Positions 51,106 to 60,889 of a stretch of DNA of 64,000 nt are shown here, piece after piece. Made by a program: the position numbers and the translations under genes. Within the stretch, counting starts at the first letter, position 1. Each line of letters starts with the position of its first letter. Below the pieces are notes generated by a model. It was not told the DNA's origin. It made no database searches and saw only the letters and a list, made by a program, of their open reading frames with translations. Source of the DNA: Alloyangia pacifica (GTDB lineage: Bacteria; Pseudomonadota; Alphaproteobacteria; Rhodobacterales; Rhodobacteraceae); contig NZ_CP022190.1 in NCBI RefSeq assembly GCF_003111685.1, positions 1,286,394-1,350,393 of the forward strand. Reading direction: 5' to 3'.

Positions 51106-52006
51106 GGTGCGGACGCCTTTCTGCCCAGAACCCCCAGAGCGTGCCGGCAATGATCAGCAGCGCACCGCCAATCGTGGTGAGCGTCGGCGCCTCGAGGAAG
51201 AAAACCGCGCCTATCAGCGCCGAATAGACCAGCCTCAGGTAGTCGAAGGGCGCCAGCGCCGTCGCCTCGCCGACACGGAACGCCAGGAAGTTGAGGCTCT
51301 GCCCCACGGTCGACAGCGCGCCGATGCAGAGCAGCAGCAGCCATTGCTCGGGGGTGGGCGTCACCCATGACATCGCCGCCGGAACCGCGAGGATCGTACC
51401 GACGCCCACCGCCTGATAGGTGATCACCGTACCCAGTTTCTCGCTCTGCGCCAGCTTGCGGACGATCACCATGATCATCGCCACGGCCGCCGCCGAGAGA
51501 AGGGCCAGCAAGGTGTATCCATCGACCTGCGCGCCGCGCGGATCGGTGATGATCACCACCCCCACAAACCCCGCGATGATGCCAACCCACCGGTGCGCCC
51601 AGACGATCTCATGCAGGATCAGAATAGCGAAGATCGCCACGAAGAAGGAGCGCGAGAAACTGATCGCCACGGCGTCGGCCAGCGGCAGGTGGACCATGGC
51701 GGTGAAGCCAGCGGTCATCGCCACCGACGACAGCCCGACCCGCGCCAGATGCAGCCTCGGGCTGGCGGTGTGGAAGGCGTCGCGCGGATCGCGCAGGATG
51801 CGCGGCAGCATCGCCCCGGTCATCACGATCTGCCGGATGAAGAGGATTTGCACAACCGGAATGGTCGATCCGACGGTCTTGATGAGCGCGGTCATCACCG
51901 TCAGAACCAGCCCGGCCATGACCACCCAGACCGCGCCCTGCAGGTTGGTGGGCAGCGCCGCGATCCGCAGGCGGAGCCGCTGTGCAACATCCTCGGCGAT
52001 ACTCAT
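51098..52006 (-). CDS. EamA/DMT-family transporter
   Basis: This ~302-aa protein has ten predicted helices in two EamA repeats: QGAVWVVMAGLVLTVMTALIK, FIRQIVMTGAMLP, MVHLPLADAVAISFSRSFF and, in the second half, VGEATALAPFDYLRLVYSALIG. Such proteins export amino acids or related metabolites. The start at 52006 is uncertain, since two further ATG codons lie upstream (to 52084). It is divergent from the GntR gene and coupled to the S12 hydrolase, which suggests removal of surplus amino acids from peptide breakdown. Confidence 0.88.
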   Translation of the reverse strand: MSIAEDVAQRLRLRIAALPTNLQGAVWVVMAGLVLTVMTALIKTVGSTIPVVQILFIRQIVMTGAMLPRILRDPRDAFHTASPRLHLARVGLSSVAMTAGFTAMVHLPLADAVAISFSRSFFVAIFAILILHEIVWAHRWVGIIAGFVGVVIITDPRGAQVDGYTLLALLSAAAVAMIMVIVRKLAQSEKLGTVITYQAVGVGTILAVPAAMSWVTPTPEQWLLLLCIGALSTVGQSLNFLAFRVGEATALAPFDYLRLVYSALIGAVFFLEAPTLTTIGGALLIIAGTLWGFWAERRPHHG

Positions 52007-52039
52007 GAGCGGAACGTGGGTTGGGGCGGGAGAAGCAGA

Positions 52040-52218
52040 TTGCATCCAATAAAACATGCGTCCAGCATCCAAAAAGGCTCCCACTCCAAAATATCACGTC
52101 CCGACGCCAGTCCTACGCCCGAAGATTTCAACTTACAAGGCTGGTTGGATACAATATTGACAATGAGCGTTATGCAGCACGCCTTCATCCTTGCGCCGCG
52201 CCGCCGACTGGATACAAA
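52040..52218. promoter_or_regulatory. GntR operator candidates between eamA and gntR
   Basis: TTGGATACAATATTG at ~52145 and CTGGATACAAAAGG at ~52208 are direct copies of TGGATACAA. ATTGCATCCAAT near 52040 and GCATCCAAAA near 52065 are related words in inverse orientation. They flank both divergent starts and suit a FadR-type GntR repressor. Confidence 0.45.
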
Positions 52219-52239
52219 AGGCCGGAAAGGGAGAACGCG

Positions 52240-52938
52240 ATGTCGACACGCGGCCAGCAGGTCATGCGCCATATCAGGGAAGGGATCGCCGAGGCGCGCT
52301 ATCCCGGCGGCAGCCGGCTGAACGAAGTCGATCTTGCCGAGCGCATCGGCGTGTCGCGGACCCCGGTCCGCAATGCGCTCTCGGTTCTCGCGGCAGAGGG
52401 GCTGCTCGATTACACGCCCAACGCCGGTTACACCGTGCGCCGCTTCACCGTCGAGGACATCGCCCGGATCTTCCGCGTCCGCACCGAGCTCGAGGGGCTG
52501 GCAGCGCGGCTTGCCGCCGAGAACGGGCTCTCCACCGCTGCCGAGGCCGAGCTGCGCGACCTGCTGGCGCAGACCGCGGAGCTGGTGGACGCGCAGCGCT
52601 GGGACGACGAGATCCGCAGCGCCTTCCTGCCGATCAACCGCCGCTTTCACGATACCATCCGCGAGGCCGCGCAGAATCCCTTCCTCGCCGATGTCGTGCG
52701 TCGGGCCAACGAGGTGCCGCTGTTCAACCTGATCCGCTGGCGCTGGTTCGACGCCGACCTGCTGCGCCAATCCCAGGACGAGCATCTTGAATTGTTCGAT
52801 GCGCTGCTGCAGCGCCAGCCGGAACGCGCCTATCGCATCCAGGCCGAGCACACCTATCGTTCGGGGCGGCGGATGATCGACAACTGGTCGCGCACCGAGG
52901 ACGAGATCCGCGCAGGCCGCGCCGCCAGGACAGGGTAG
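52240..52938 (+). CDS. GntR/FadR-family regulator
   Basis: From ATG 52240 the protein (232 aa) has a GntR winged helix (RHIREGIAEARYPGGSRLNEVDLAERIGVSRTPVRNALSVLAAEGLL, seen as LAERIGVSRTPVRNAL) and an FCD effector domain (FRVRTELEGLAARLAAE, RRFHDTIREAAQNPFL, DEHLELFDALLQRQ). It divergently faces EamA and precedes the peptidase and importer genes, so it may control both sides. AAAGGGAG precedes the start. Confidence 0.92.
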   Translation: MSTRGQQVMRHIREGIAEARYPGGSRLNEVDLAERIGVSRTPVRNALSVLAAEGLLDYTPNAGYTVRRFTVEDIARIFRVRTELEGLAARLAAENGLSTAAEAELRDLLAQTAELVDAQRWDDEIRSAFLPINRRFHDTIREAAQNPFLADVVRRANEVPLFNLIRWRWFDADLLRQSQDEHLELFDALLQRQPERAYRIQAEHTYRSGRRMIDNWSRTEDEIRAGRAARTG

Positions 52939-53087
52939 AGCGCGGCAGCCGCCGCGCGGAGCCAGCGGCTGCCGCTACGGCAAACTATGCCGGATCGGAC
53001 TTGAATCTTTCCAAACAGTTGTTGGAAACCCGGCGCGCGATCGGGTCGACTTCTGCTGCGCGCAGGCCGCAGCAGACAGGAGCCCCG

Positions 53088-54911
53088 ATGAACCACCCAA
53101 GCCCGGTTGCCCCCGTGTCCATGTCCATGTCCGACTACGTCGCCCTGCCCGAGGCCGGCGGCGCGTCGCTCTCCGCCGACGGCAGCCAGATGGCCTATCT
53201 GTCGAACGCGAGCGGGCTGAACCAGATCTGGCTGTGCGACATGCAGGACGGTCGGCCCTCGGGGCCGACCCGGCAGATCACCGAGCTGTCCGAGCGCGTG
53301 GTTTCCGTCGCCTTCGCACCCCGCGGGCGCGACCTGATCTACACCACCGATTGCGGGATGGACGAGCGCTACCAGATCTGGCTGATCTCCGGCACCGAAG
53401 GCCGCCCGCGCCCGCTCACCACCGCCCTGGGGCGGGTGCATGTCTGGGGCTGCTGGTCCGCCGATGCCACGCAGGTCGCCTTTGCCAGCAACGAGCGCGA
53501 CCCGCGGCTGATGGATATCCACGTCATGGACCTCGCAACCTTCGAGCGCCGCCGCGTCTGGGAGGGCGCGGGCCATGTCGAGCCGCTGGCCTTTGCCGCC
53601 GACGGCCGCCTGCTGCTCCGCGACTGCCGGCGCTCGATGCGCGATCAGGATCTGCTCTGGCTCGACCCCGGCACCGGCGTGGCAACCCCGGCGCTGCCGC
53701 ACGCCGGTCCGGCGCAATACCTGTCGGTCAAGCTTGATCCCGATGCGCGCGGCGCGCTGGTCCTGACCGATCAGGGCTGCGACGCGCCCCGGCTTTGCCG
53801 CGCCGATTTCACGGCGCAGACGCTCACGCCGCTGCACGAGGTGGCGGGCTGGGAGATCGAGAAGGTTGTGCTCTCGCCCGACAAGACAAGCGCCGCCTGC
53901 GTGGTGAACCGCGACGGGCTGCTGCGAATCGAGATGGTCGATCTGGCGACCGGCACGGCGACCGATCTGGGCGCGCCGGGTGGCGGCGTGATCGGCGCTC
54001 TGGCCTTTGCCCCGGGGACGCGCCGGCTGATCCTCGATTTCGCCAGCCCCACGGAGCCGGGCGCGCTCTGGGGCTGGTCCGCCGCGGATGGCTTCACCCG
54101 GCTCTTCGCCGATATCGCCGCCCGCCCGGTCGCCAGCCATTGCACGCCCGAGGTGCTGCGCTTCGACAGCTTCGACGGACTGGCCGTGCCCTATTTCCTC
54201 TACACGCCCGCCGGCACCCCGCCCGAGGCCGGCTGGCCGGTGCTGTTTCTGGTCCATGGCGGCCCGGAATCGCAGTGGAAGGCGCAGTTCCGCGCCGACA
54301 TCCCCCACCACCTGCAGAACGGTATCATGGTGGTGGCCCCGAACGTGCGCGGCTCGTCGGGCTATGGCCGGCGCTATTGCGCCGCCGACGATCTCGAGAA
54401 GCGCATGGACGCGGTGCAGGACCTCATCGCGCTGCGCGATCACATTGCCGCCCGACCCGATACCGACGCCGCGCGCATTGCCGTCGCCGGGCAAAGCTAC
54501 GGCGGCTTCATGACGCTCGCCGCGATGACCGAGGCACCGGAGAAATGGCGCTGCGGCATCGACATCTACGGCATCTCGAACTTCCCGACGCTGATGATGA
54601 CGACCGGCCCGTGGCGGCAGGTGCTGCGCGCCGCGGAATACGGCGATCCGGTGCGCGACGCCGAACTGCTGCGCCAGATCTCTCCGATCACGCGGATCGA
54701 CCGCATCGCCGCGCCGCTGCTGATCGTCCACGCCACCGACGATCCGCGCGTGCCGATCGAACAGGGCGAGCAGGTGCTCTCGGCGCTGCGCGGGCTCGAC
54801 CGGCCGGTCGACTACCTGCGCATCGAACATGAGGGCCACGGCTTCTCGCGCCGCGCCAACAAGAGCTGCGTCTTCGAGACCATAGCCACCTTCCTCGCCC
54901 GGCATCTCTGA
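53088..54911 (+). CDS. S9-family prolyl oligopeptidase-like peptidase
   Basis: This 607-aa protein has an N-terminal beta-propeller (repeats such as LSADGSQMAYLSN, WSADATQVAFASN) and a C-terminal alpha/beta-hydrolase domain with the nucleophile in GQSYGG (S470), Asp in HATDDPRVP (D551/D552) and His in EGHGF (H584). It cleaves short peptides in the cytoplasm (no signal peptide seen). ACAGGAG precedes ATG 53088. It is followed by the peptide-binding protein gene at 54950. Confidence 0.92.
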   Translation: MNHPSPVAPVSMSMSDYVALPEAGGASLSADGSQMAYLSNASGLNQIWLCDMQDGRPSGPTRQITELSERVVSVAFAPRGRDLIYTTDCGMDERYQIWLISGTEGRPRPLTTALGRVHVWGCWSADATQVAFASNERDPRLMDIHVMDLATFERRRVWEGAGHVEPLAFAADGRLLLRDCRRSMRDQDLLWLDPGTGVATPALPHAGPAQYLSVKLDPDARGALVLTDQGCDAPRLCRADFTAQTLTPLHEVAGWEIEKVVLSPDKTSAACVVNRDGLLRIEMVDLATGTATDLGAPGGGVIGALAFAPGTRRLILDFASPTEPGALWGWSAADGFTRLFADIAARPVASHCTPEVLRFDSFDGLAVPYFLYTPAGTPPEAGWPVLFLVHGGPESQWKAQFRADIPHHLQNGIMVVAPNVRGSSGYGRRYCAADDLEKRMDAVQDLIALRDHIAARPDTDAARIAVAGQSYGGFMTLAAMTEAPEKWRCGIDIYGISNFPTLMMTTGPWRQVLRAAEYGDPVRDAELLRQISPITRIDRIAAPLLIVHATDDPRVPIEQGEQVLSALRGLDRPVDYLRIEHEGHGFSRRANKSCVFETIATFLARHL

Positions 54912-54949
54912 TCCCCCGCAACGACAACAAGACCGACAGGAGAGTTCAC

Positions 54950-56545
54950 ATGCAGTTCAGCCCCCTTCTCGCGGCCAGCGCGCTCGCGCTCGGCGCGGCG
55001 ACCGCCACCCATGCCGCGACACCCGACAGCGCCCTGGTCATGGCCTACAACATCGACGCAATTTCGAGCTTCGATCCGGCGCAGATCGCCGAGGTGGTGA
55101 CCGATGAGATCATCATGAACGCCTGCGACGCGCTGGTGAACTACGACCCCGCGAACGAGGCCGAGTTTGTCTCCAGCCTCGCCGAAAGCTGGGACGTCTC
55201 GGAAGACGGGCAGACCGTCACCTTCCACCTGCGCGACGGCATCGTCTATCCCGACGGCACGCCGGGCTCGGCCGGTGATCTGGTCTGGTCGATGAAACGC
55301 GTGGTCGATCTCGGCTTCGGCAACTCCGCCTCGCTGACCGAATACGGCTTCACCAAGGACACGATCGACAGCCTGATCAGCGCCCCGGACGATCACACCG
55401 TGGTGATGCAGCTCGACAAGCCCTACCCGGTGAACCTGCTGCTGGCCTCCATCGCGGCCAACCGCGTCTCGGTGATGCTCAACCGCAGCGAAGTCGAGGC
55501 GCATGAGACCGATGGCGATCTCGGCAACGCCTATCTGCAGGACAAGAGCGCCTGCGCCGGCCCTTATAGCGTCGCGCAGTGGAACCCCAGCGAAAGCGTG
55601 CTGCTGCAGGCCAACGAGAGCTACACCGGCCCGAATACCCCGAACCTGCCGCGCGTGCTGATCCGCCACGTCGCCGAGCCCGGCACCCAGCGCCTGCTGC
55701 TCGAGAAGGGCGATGTCGATGTCGCGCGCAATCTCACCGCCGAGGACCTCGACGCGCTCGAGACGCAGGACGGCGTCGACGTGGTGCGCACGCTTGTCCC
55801 CTCGCTGTTCTACATGGGCATGAATGTCACCAAGCCGCCTTTCGACGATCCCAAGGTGCGGCTCGCGATGCGCTACCTCATCGATTACCAGGGCCTGGCG
55901 GATTCGGTGATGAAGGGCGTCGGCGTGCCGCGCGCCTCCTTCGTGCAGCTTGGCGCCTTCGGAGCGCTGGACGAGAAAGAGGGCCAGCCCTTCGAGGTCG
56001 ACGTCGAAAAGGCCAAGGCGCTGCTGGCCGAGGCCGGCTACCCCGACGGCTTCGAGGTGTCGCTGATCATCGGCTCGCACCCCTACGGCAACCCCATCGC
56101 GCAGTCGGTGCAAGAGACCGCCTCGAAGGCCGGCGTCGCCTTCAAGATCGAGCGCATGGCCAACGCCCAGCTCTATGCCCGCAACCGGGCACGGGATTTC
56201 GATGCGGCGCTGCTTGGCTTCAAGACCAACGTGCCCGACGCCAACGGCATGGCCTCGCGCTTCGTGATGAACCCCGACAATACGATCGAGGCGAAGCTGA
56301 CACAGTACCCGGCATGGCGCTCGGGCTATCAGGACGAGGCGATGAACGCGCGCGTCGACGCCGCGCTGTTCGAACGCGACCCCGAGCTGCGCGCACAGAT
56401 GTACCACGAGCTGCAGCAGGACATCATGCAGCAGGGGCCGATGGCCTACATCATGCAGACCATGAACGCTGCCGGAAAACGCGACAGCCTGCATGACTGG
56501 ACCTGGAACGGCTTCCGTATCTACTACGGCAAGGCCACCAAGTAA
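54950..56545 (+). CDS. ABC transporter substrate-binding protein, family 5 (peptide/DppA-like)
   Basis: This 531-aa protein has a signal peptide (FSPLLAASALALGAATATHAA), then the SBP_bac_5 fold: ISSFDPAQIAEVVTDEIIMN, LAESWDVSEDGQTVTFHLRDG and a late GYPDGFEVSLIIG, shown in short form. It binds peptides in the periplasm for the ABC importer encoded on the opposite strand at 60108-63766. AGGAGAG precedes ATG 54950. A second binding protein of the same family starts beyond the right edge, so two ligands may share one permease. Confidence 0.93.
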   Translation: MQFSPLLAASALALGAATATHAATPDSALVMAYNIDAISSFDPAQIAEVVTDEIIMNACDALVNYDPANEAEFVSSLAESWDVSEDGQTVTFHLRDGIVYPDGTPGSAGDLVWSMKRVVDLGFGNSASLTEYGFTKDTIDSLISAPDDHTVVMQLDKPYPVNLLLASIAANRVSVMLNRSEVEAHETDGDLGNAYLQDKSACAGPYSVAQWNPSESVLLQANESYTGPNTPNLPRVLIRHVAEPGTQRLLLEKGDVDVARNLTAEDLDALETQDGVDVVRTLVPSLFYMGMNVTKPPFDDPKVRLAMRYLIDYQGLADSVMKGVGVPRASFVQLGAFGALDEKEGQPFEVDVEKAKALLAEAGYPDGFEVSLIIGSHPYGNPIAQSVQETASKAGVAFKIERMANAQLYARNRARDFDAALLGFKTNVPDANGMASRFVMNPDNTIEAKLTQYPAWRSGYQDEAMNARVDAALFERDPELRAQMYHELQQDIMQQGPMAYIMQTMNAAGKRDSLHDWTWNGFRIYYGKATK

Positions 56546-56564
56546 GTAATTTATATCAATACCC

Positions 56565-56594
56565 TGCCGGACCCGCACGACCGCGGGCCCGGCA
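56565..56594 (+). terminator. Hairpin after binding-protein gene
   Basis: TGCCGGACCCGC and GCGGGCCCGGCA pair with one mismatch around a 6-nt loop, 19 nt after the stop. Lacking a T-tract, it may stabilise the upstream mRNA rather than end it. Confidence 0.5.
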
Positions 56595-56617
56595 CACGAC
56601 GAAGGAAAGGACTTGCC

Positions 56618-57616
56618 GTGACTGGCATCGACAGCAACCCCGGCGCGACCTGGCAGAGCTTTGACAGCCCCGAAGCCGCGGGCTGGAACGATGCGGGCGT
56701 TGCCCGCCTCCACGAGGTCCTCGCCTCGCAGAACTCCGATTGCCTGATGGTGGTGCAGGGCGGGCGCACCGTCTTCAGCCATGGCGACATCACCCACAAG
56801 TTTCTCTGCCATTCGATCCGCAAGAGCTTCCTTGCAGCGATGATCGGCGAGGACGCCGCCGCCGGGCGGATCGACCTCACCGCGACGATGGCGAGCCTTG
56901 GCATCGACGACCACGATCCGCTCAGCCGGGTCGAGCGCCAGGCCACGGTCCATGACCTGCTGATGGCGCGGTCGGGCATCTACCACCCTGCCGGCTACGA
57001 GACCGAGTGGATGCAGCTAATCAAGGAAAAGCGCCACAGCCACGCGCCGGGCACCTTCTGGTGCTACAACAACTGGGATTTCAACGCGCTGGGAACCATC
57101 TTCACCCAAGGCACCGGACTCTCTGTCGCCGAGGCCTTTGCCAGCCGGATCGCGGCGCCGCTCGGGATGCAGGATTTCTCGCTCGCGGGCGACAGCCCCG
57201 ATGCCTGGACCGAACCCTTCGAGGTTTCGCGTCACCCCGCCTACCCGTTCCGCATGAGCAGCCGCGATCTGGCGCGCTTCGGCCAGCTTTTCCTGCAGGC
57301 CGGTCGCTGGTCGGGTCGGCGCGTGCTTCCCGACGGTTGGGCCGAGGAAAACGTCATGCGCTATTCCGACGCCGGGCACCGCGGCGCCTATGGCTATTGC
57401 TGGTGGCTCGAGCGCGACGGCGTCTTCGTGCCCGGCGTGCGGACGCCGTCGGGCTCCTACGCCGCGCAGGGCGCGGGCGGGCATTACTGCATGGTCATCC
57501 CCGAACTCGACATGGTCCTCGTCCACCGGGTCGACACCGACCAGAAGGGCCGTGCGATCAGCAAGCACGAGTTCGGATACGTGCTCAAAGCGGTGCTTAT
57601 GGCAGCGCGCGGCTGA
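56618..57616 (+). CDS. Serine hydrolase of the beta-lactamase fold (second S12 protein)
   Basis: This 332-aa protein starts at GTG 56618 after AAGGAAAGG. It has SIRK (S66-K69), YNN (Y150-N152) and a late GAGGHYC in place of the usual HxG/KTG motif. It is probably a D-peptidase or amidase-like esterase in the peptide pathway. It is not closely similar to the first S12 protein at 49624-51105. The next gene on this strand is separated by a terminator. Confidence 0.85.
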   Translation: MTGIDSNPGATWQSFDSPEAAGWNDAGVARLHEVLASQNSDCLMVVQGGRTVFSHGDITHKFLCHSIRKSFLAAMIGEDAAAGRIDLTATMASLGIDDHDPLSRVERQATVHDLLMARSGIYHPAGYETEWMQLIKEKRHSHAPGTFWCYNNWDFNALGTIFTQGTGLSVAEAFASRIAAPLGMQDFSLAGDSPDAWTEPFEVSRHPAYPFRMSSRDLARFGQLFLQAGRWSGRRVLPDGWAEENVMRYSDAGHRGAYGYCWWLERDGVFVPGVRTPSGSYAAQGAGGHYCMVIPELDMVLVHRVDTDQKGRAISKHEFGYVLKAVLMAARG

Positions 57617-57658
57617 CATCGCGGGCGGGCGCCCAGAGCCTGCGCAATCACAGGACGA

Positions 57659-57686
57659 GAGCCCCCTTTTCGGGGGCTCTTTTCTT
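57659..57686 (+). terminator. Rho-independent terminator
   Basis: GAGCCCCC and GGGGGCTC form an 8-bp stem with a TTTTC loop, followed by TTTTCTT. It ends the gntR-S9-binding protein-S12 transcript before the LysR gene. Confidence 0.9.
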
Positions 57687-57749
57687 GACAGATCCGTGAC
57701 AAAACTCACTCAATGGTTGCAGGATGTCCCCCGCCGCAAAGGTCGCGCC

Positions 57750-58715
57750 ATGGAACTCAAACTGCTCGAGGATTTCGTCTGTCTCAGCGATGTCCGGAAC
57801 TTTTCTCGCGCGGCCCAGATGCGAAACATCACGCAATCGACTCTGTCCAAACGTATCCGTAGCCTCGAGCATTGGGTTGGCGCGCCGCTGATCGACCGCT
57901 CTAGCTATCCCGTACAGCTCACAACCGAGGGTCGAGTGATGATACGCCAGGCCCGCGACCTGGTGCAGCAGTTCACCAATCTGCGCTCTGGCATCCGCGG
58001 TGTGTCGGAGCAGCCGCGCGATCAGGTCAACATCCTGGCCATGCACACGCTCAGAGTGACCTTTCTGCCGGACTGGAAGGCGGCGATCGAGGCAGCGATC
58101 GGCAAGTTCGCCGAAGCGCCGATACCAGCCAACGCGGCGTATTCCGACACCATCCGCATGTTCAACAATGGTGAAAGCGACCTGCTGCTGACCTATGTGC
58201 ATCCAGCGGTGACGATGGGGCTCGACCCGCGCGATCTTGACCGGATCACCCTCGGAACCGAGCGCATCCTGCCGGTCAGCGCTCCGAATGCCGATGGCCG
58301 GCCGCTGCACAACCTCGACAGCGGCGACGTGGTGCGCTTCCTCAGCTACGGCACGCAGAGCTTCTTTGCCCAGGTCCTGGCGCCGCTGCTGCGAGAGAAA
58401 CTCGTGGCGATGAACGTCGTGGCCGCCAACGCGATGAGCGTCGGGCTGCACTCGTTGGCGTTGGTTGGCGCGGGCGTCGCCTGGGTCCCTGAAAGCCTGG
58501 TTGCCGAAGACCTGCGTAGCGGCCGGCTCGTACTTGCGGGCAACCAGGACTGGACCCTCGAGGCCGAGATCGCGATGTATCGCAAGAAGGGCAACCATCG
58601 TCCGATCGAGGAGCGCATCTGGGATGCCGCCGAGCGGCTTGCCGGTGCCTCGCTGCACCGGCAGCTAGCGAATGGCCCAATAGCGCCGGCGCGGCTCAGC
58701 GCGGCGCGGGATTAA
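57750..58715 (+). CDS. LysR-family regulator
   Basis: The 321-aa protein from ATG 57750 has an N-terminal LysR HTH (DFVCLSDVRNFSRAAQMRNI, TQSTLSKRIRSLEHWVGA) and a substrate-binding-like domain. It lies between the peptide genes and the convergent prpD gene, whose 3' end it overlaps by 4 nt. Its control target is not obvious from divergence; it may act on the importer or on itself. Confidence 0.9.
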   Translation: MELKLLEDFVCLSDVRNFSRAAQMRNITQSTLSKRIRSLEHWVGAPLIDRSSYPVQLTTEGRVMIRQARDLVQQFTNLRSGIRGVSEQPRDQVNILAMHTLRVTFLPDWKAAIEAAIGKFAEAPIPANAAYSDTIRMFNNGESDLLLTYVHPAVTMGLDPRDLDRITLGTERILPVSAPNADGRPLHNLDSGDVVRFLSYGTQSFFAQVLAPLLREKLVAMNVVAANAMSVGLHSLALVGAGVAWVPESLVAEDLRSGRLVLAGNQDWTLEAEIAMYRKKGNHRPIEERIWDAAERLAGASLHRQLANGPIAPARLSAARD

Positions 58716-60085
58716 TCCGCGTCGGCCAATTCCGCCGGCTGGCACGCAAGCATCCCGCAAAGCCCGCTCAGACTGCTCTGGCCATCGATATCCGACAGCA
58801 GCGCCAGCCCGGCCGCGTCGAGTACCTGCCCTGCGTAGTCGAAGCAGTCGCGCAGCTTGGCGACGCGGGTCGCCTCGTCGAGCGGGTCGTGCAGCGTGCC
58901 GCGGGCATGCGCCAGCGCGGCGGTGAAGCTGCGCCCGTCCTTGAGGGTGACCTGCGCGCGATGCGCCGGGCGCAGCTGCGCGATTTCCTCGTCGAGCGGC
59001 ATGGTCTCCATCTCGATGCGCGGGAAAAGCGCGCGCACATGCGGGCGCGCCACCGCCTCGAGGCTGAAATCCGACAGCGACAGCAGGTCTTGCGTGAGCG
59101 CCAGCGCCACGCAGTACTGCATCGAGAACCGCGCCTCCATTTGAGTCACCGGATCGCGATAGGCAAGGTTGCGGTAGTTGGCCCTGCCCACCGTCAGCAC
59201 CACCTTCTCGACCTCCTCGGCGGCAAAACCATGCTCGGCACGCAGCGCCAGAACCATGTCGACCGAATTGTGGGTCGAGCCGCAGCAGGGGTGAATTTTG
59301 GGCATCAGCCCCTCGGTCTCGATCACATGCGGCGCGCCTTTCTCGGGCAGCGCCCAGACCGCCTCCTGTCCGCCGCTCATCAGCGCGCCGAACCCCTGCG
59401 CCCGCTCGAGGATATCGGTGCGGCCGTAGAGCCCCGCCGCCGCGAGCTGCGCCGCCTCGACGGCATTGCGCGCCGCCATCCCCGCGTGGAACGGCTTAGT
59501 CGGCGTGCCGAATTGTCCCTTCATGCCCGAGGCCATGCTCACCGCCAGCGACATCGCCTGAACGATGCCGTCGCGATCCAGCCCGAGCAGCGCAGCACAG
59601 CCCGCCGCGGTGCCGATAGTGCCGACGGTCGAGGTGCCGTGCCAGCCCGCCACGTAGTGCTCGGGCCGAACGCCGAGCCCGACCAGCGCCTGCGCCTCGA
59701 GACCGGTGAGATAGGCACTGACCAGCTCGGCGCCGGTGGCGCCGGTGCTCTGCCCAAGCGCCAGTAGCGCCGAGACAATCACCGCAGAGGCATGGCTCAT
59801 GCCGGGGCCGAAGTTGTCGTCGAAATCGAGCGCATGGCCCGCAGTGGCATTGACCATCGCCGCCTGCGGCGCGGCGGCGCTGCCGCCGCCGACCAGTGCC
59901 GCGGGGCCCGAGGCCTGCGCCGCGCCAGTGCCACGCCGGACCGCGAGCGTGGCGATATCGCCCTGTCCGCCGACGATGCAGGCCAGCGTATCGGCGATGG
60001 CGTGCTCGGCGGCGCGCCGGTTCGCCGCGGTCACTGGGGCACCGCCCGCCGCCCGTGCGGCGATTGCTTCGAGAAGTGTCGTCAT
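58712..60085 (-). CDS. MmgE/PrpD-family protein
   Basis: This 457-aa protein matches the PrpD/MmgE fold: ADTLACIVGG, GHALDFDDNFGPGMSHASA, AGWHGTSTVGTIGTAA, and KIHPCCGSTHNSVD. The family includes 2-methylcitrate dehydratase and aconitate decarboxylase. Presence at the end of a peptide-importer operon is odd; it may act on a peptide-like or citrate-like substrate such as epoxysuccinyl- or iminodisuccinate compounds, but this is guesswork. It is 22 nt downstream of the dppF-like gene on the same strand. Confidence 0.9.
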   Translation of the reverse strand: MTTLLEAIAARAAGGAPVTAANRRAAEHAIADTLACIVGGQGDIATLAVRRGTGAAQASGPAALVGGGSAAAPQAAMVNATAGHALDFDDNFGPGMSHASAVIVSALLALGQSTGATGAELVSAYLTGLEAQALVGLGVRPEHYVAGWHGTSTVGTIGTAAGCAALLGLDRDGIVQAMSLAVSMASGMKGQFGTPTKPFHAGMAARNAVEAAQLAAAGLYGRTDILERAQGFGALMSGGQEAVWALPEKGAPHVIETEGLMPKIHPCCGSTHNSVDMVLALRAEHGFAAEEVEKVVLTVGRANYRNLAYRDPVTQMEARFSMQYCVALALTQDLLSLSDFSLEAVARPHVRALFPRIEMETMPLDEEIAQLRPAHRAQVTLKDGRSFTAALAHARGTLHDPLDEATRVAKLRDCFDYAGQVLDAAGLALLSDIDGQSSLSGLCGMLACQPAELADAD

Positions 60086-60107
60086 GTGAGTTCCGTCCTT
60101 GTCTGTC

Positions 60108-60875
60108 TCAGCCCGCCCGAACCACCGCCGGGGCGGAGGCGGCCAGAAAGTCGCTCGTATAGGTTTCGGACACCGCGCCGTTGCGCAGCTGTTCGGGCGT
60201 TAGCTTCTCGAGGATCCGCCCGTCCTTCATGATCGCCACTCGGTCGCACATATGCGCCACCACAGCGATGTCGTGACTGACCATCAGGTAGGTCAGCCCG
60301 CGCTCGCGGCGCAGCCGGTTCAGGAGGTTGAGGATCTCGGCCTGCACCGACACATCGAGCGCCGAGGTCGGCTCATCAAGCAGCACCAGCTCCGGCTCGA
60401 CGATCAGCGCGCGCGCGATCGCGATGCGCTGGCGCTGGCCCCCAGACAGCTCGTGCGGAAAGCGGAAGCGGAAACTCTGATCGAGCCCGACGTCGCTCAG
60501 GATTGTGTCGATGCGCTCCTGCCTGCGGTCGAGCCCCATGATCTGCAGCGGCTCGATCAGCACGTTCTGCACCATCTTGCGTGGGTGCAGCGAGGCATAG
60601 GGATCCTGAAAGACCATCTGCACCTTGCGGAAGAACTCCTTGCTGCGGCGGCGTGGCAGCTCGAAGCCGTCGATCAGAAGGGCGCCATCGTAATCGGGAT
60701 TGAGCCCCGCGACGGCCCGCAGGATCGTCGATTTGCCGCAGCCGGACTCGCCGATCAGCCCATAGCTTTCGCCCTTGCCGATACGGAAGTTGGCCTGCTT
60801 GACGACCTCGACCCGCGCGGCGCCCTGCCCGAAAGCAATGCTCAGCTGCGAGACCTCGAGATTGGGTGTTGTCAT
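60108..60875 (-). CDS. ABC transporter ATP-binding protein (DppF-like)
   Basis: This 255-aa ATPase has Walker A GESGCGKST, the signature LSGGQRQR, Walker B LVLLDEPTSALD and the H-loop MVSHDIAV. It provides energy for a peptide-type importer together with the next ATPase. It has the usual C-terminal oligopeptide-transporter region only in short form. It is the fourth gene of the permease operon counting from 63766. Confidence 0.94.
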   Translation of the reverse strand: MTTPNLEVSQLSIAFGQGAARVEVVKQANFRIGKGESYGLIGESGCGKSTILRAVAGLNPDYDGALLIDGFELPRRRSKEFFRKVQMVFQDPYASLHPRKMVQNVLIEPLQIMGLDRRQERIDTILSDVGLDQSFRFRFPHELSGGQRQRIAIARALIVEPELVLLDEPTSALDVSVQAEILNLLNRLRRERGLTYLMVSHDIAVVAHMCDRVAIMKDGRILEKLTPEQLRNGAVSETYTSDFLAASAPAVVRAG

Positions 60876-60889
60876 GTCGAATTCCTCTC

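Noticed and set aside
52854..56986. Very long open frames on the minus strand opposite the S9 peptidase and binding-protein genes
   Set aside because: They are antisense shadows in high-GC DNA, rich in Arg, Gly, Ala and His, with no domain pattern. The plus-strand genes show clear motifs.
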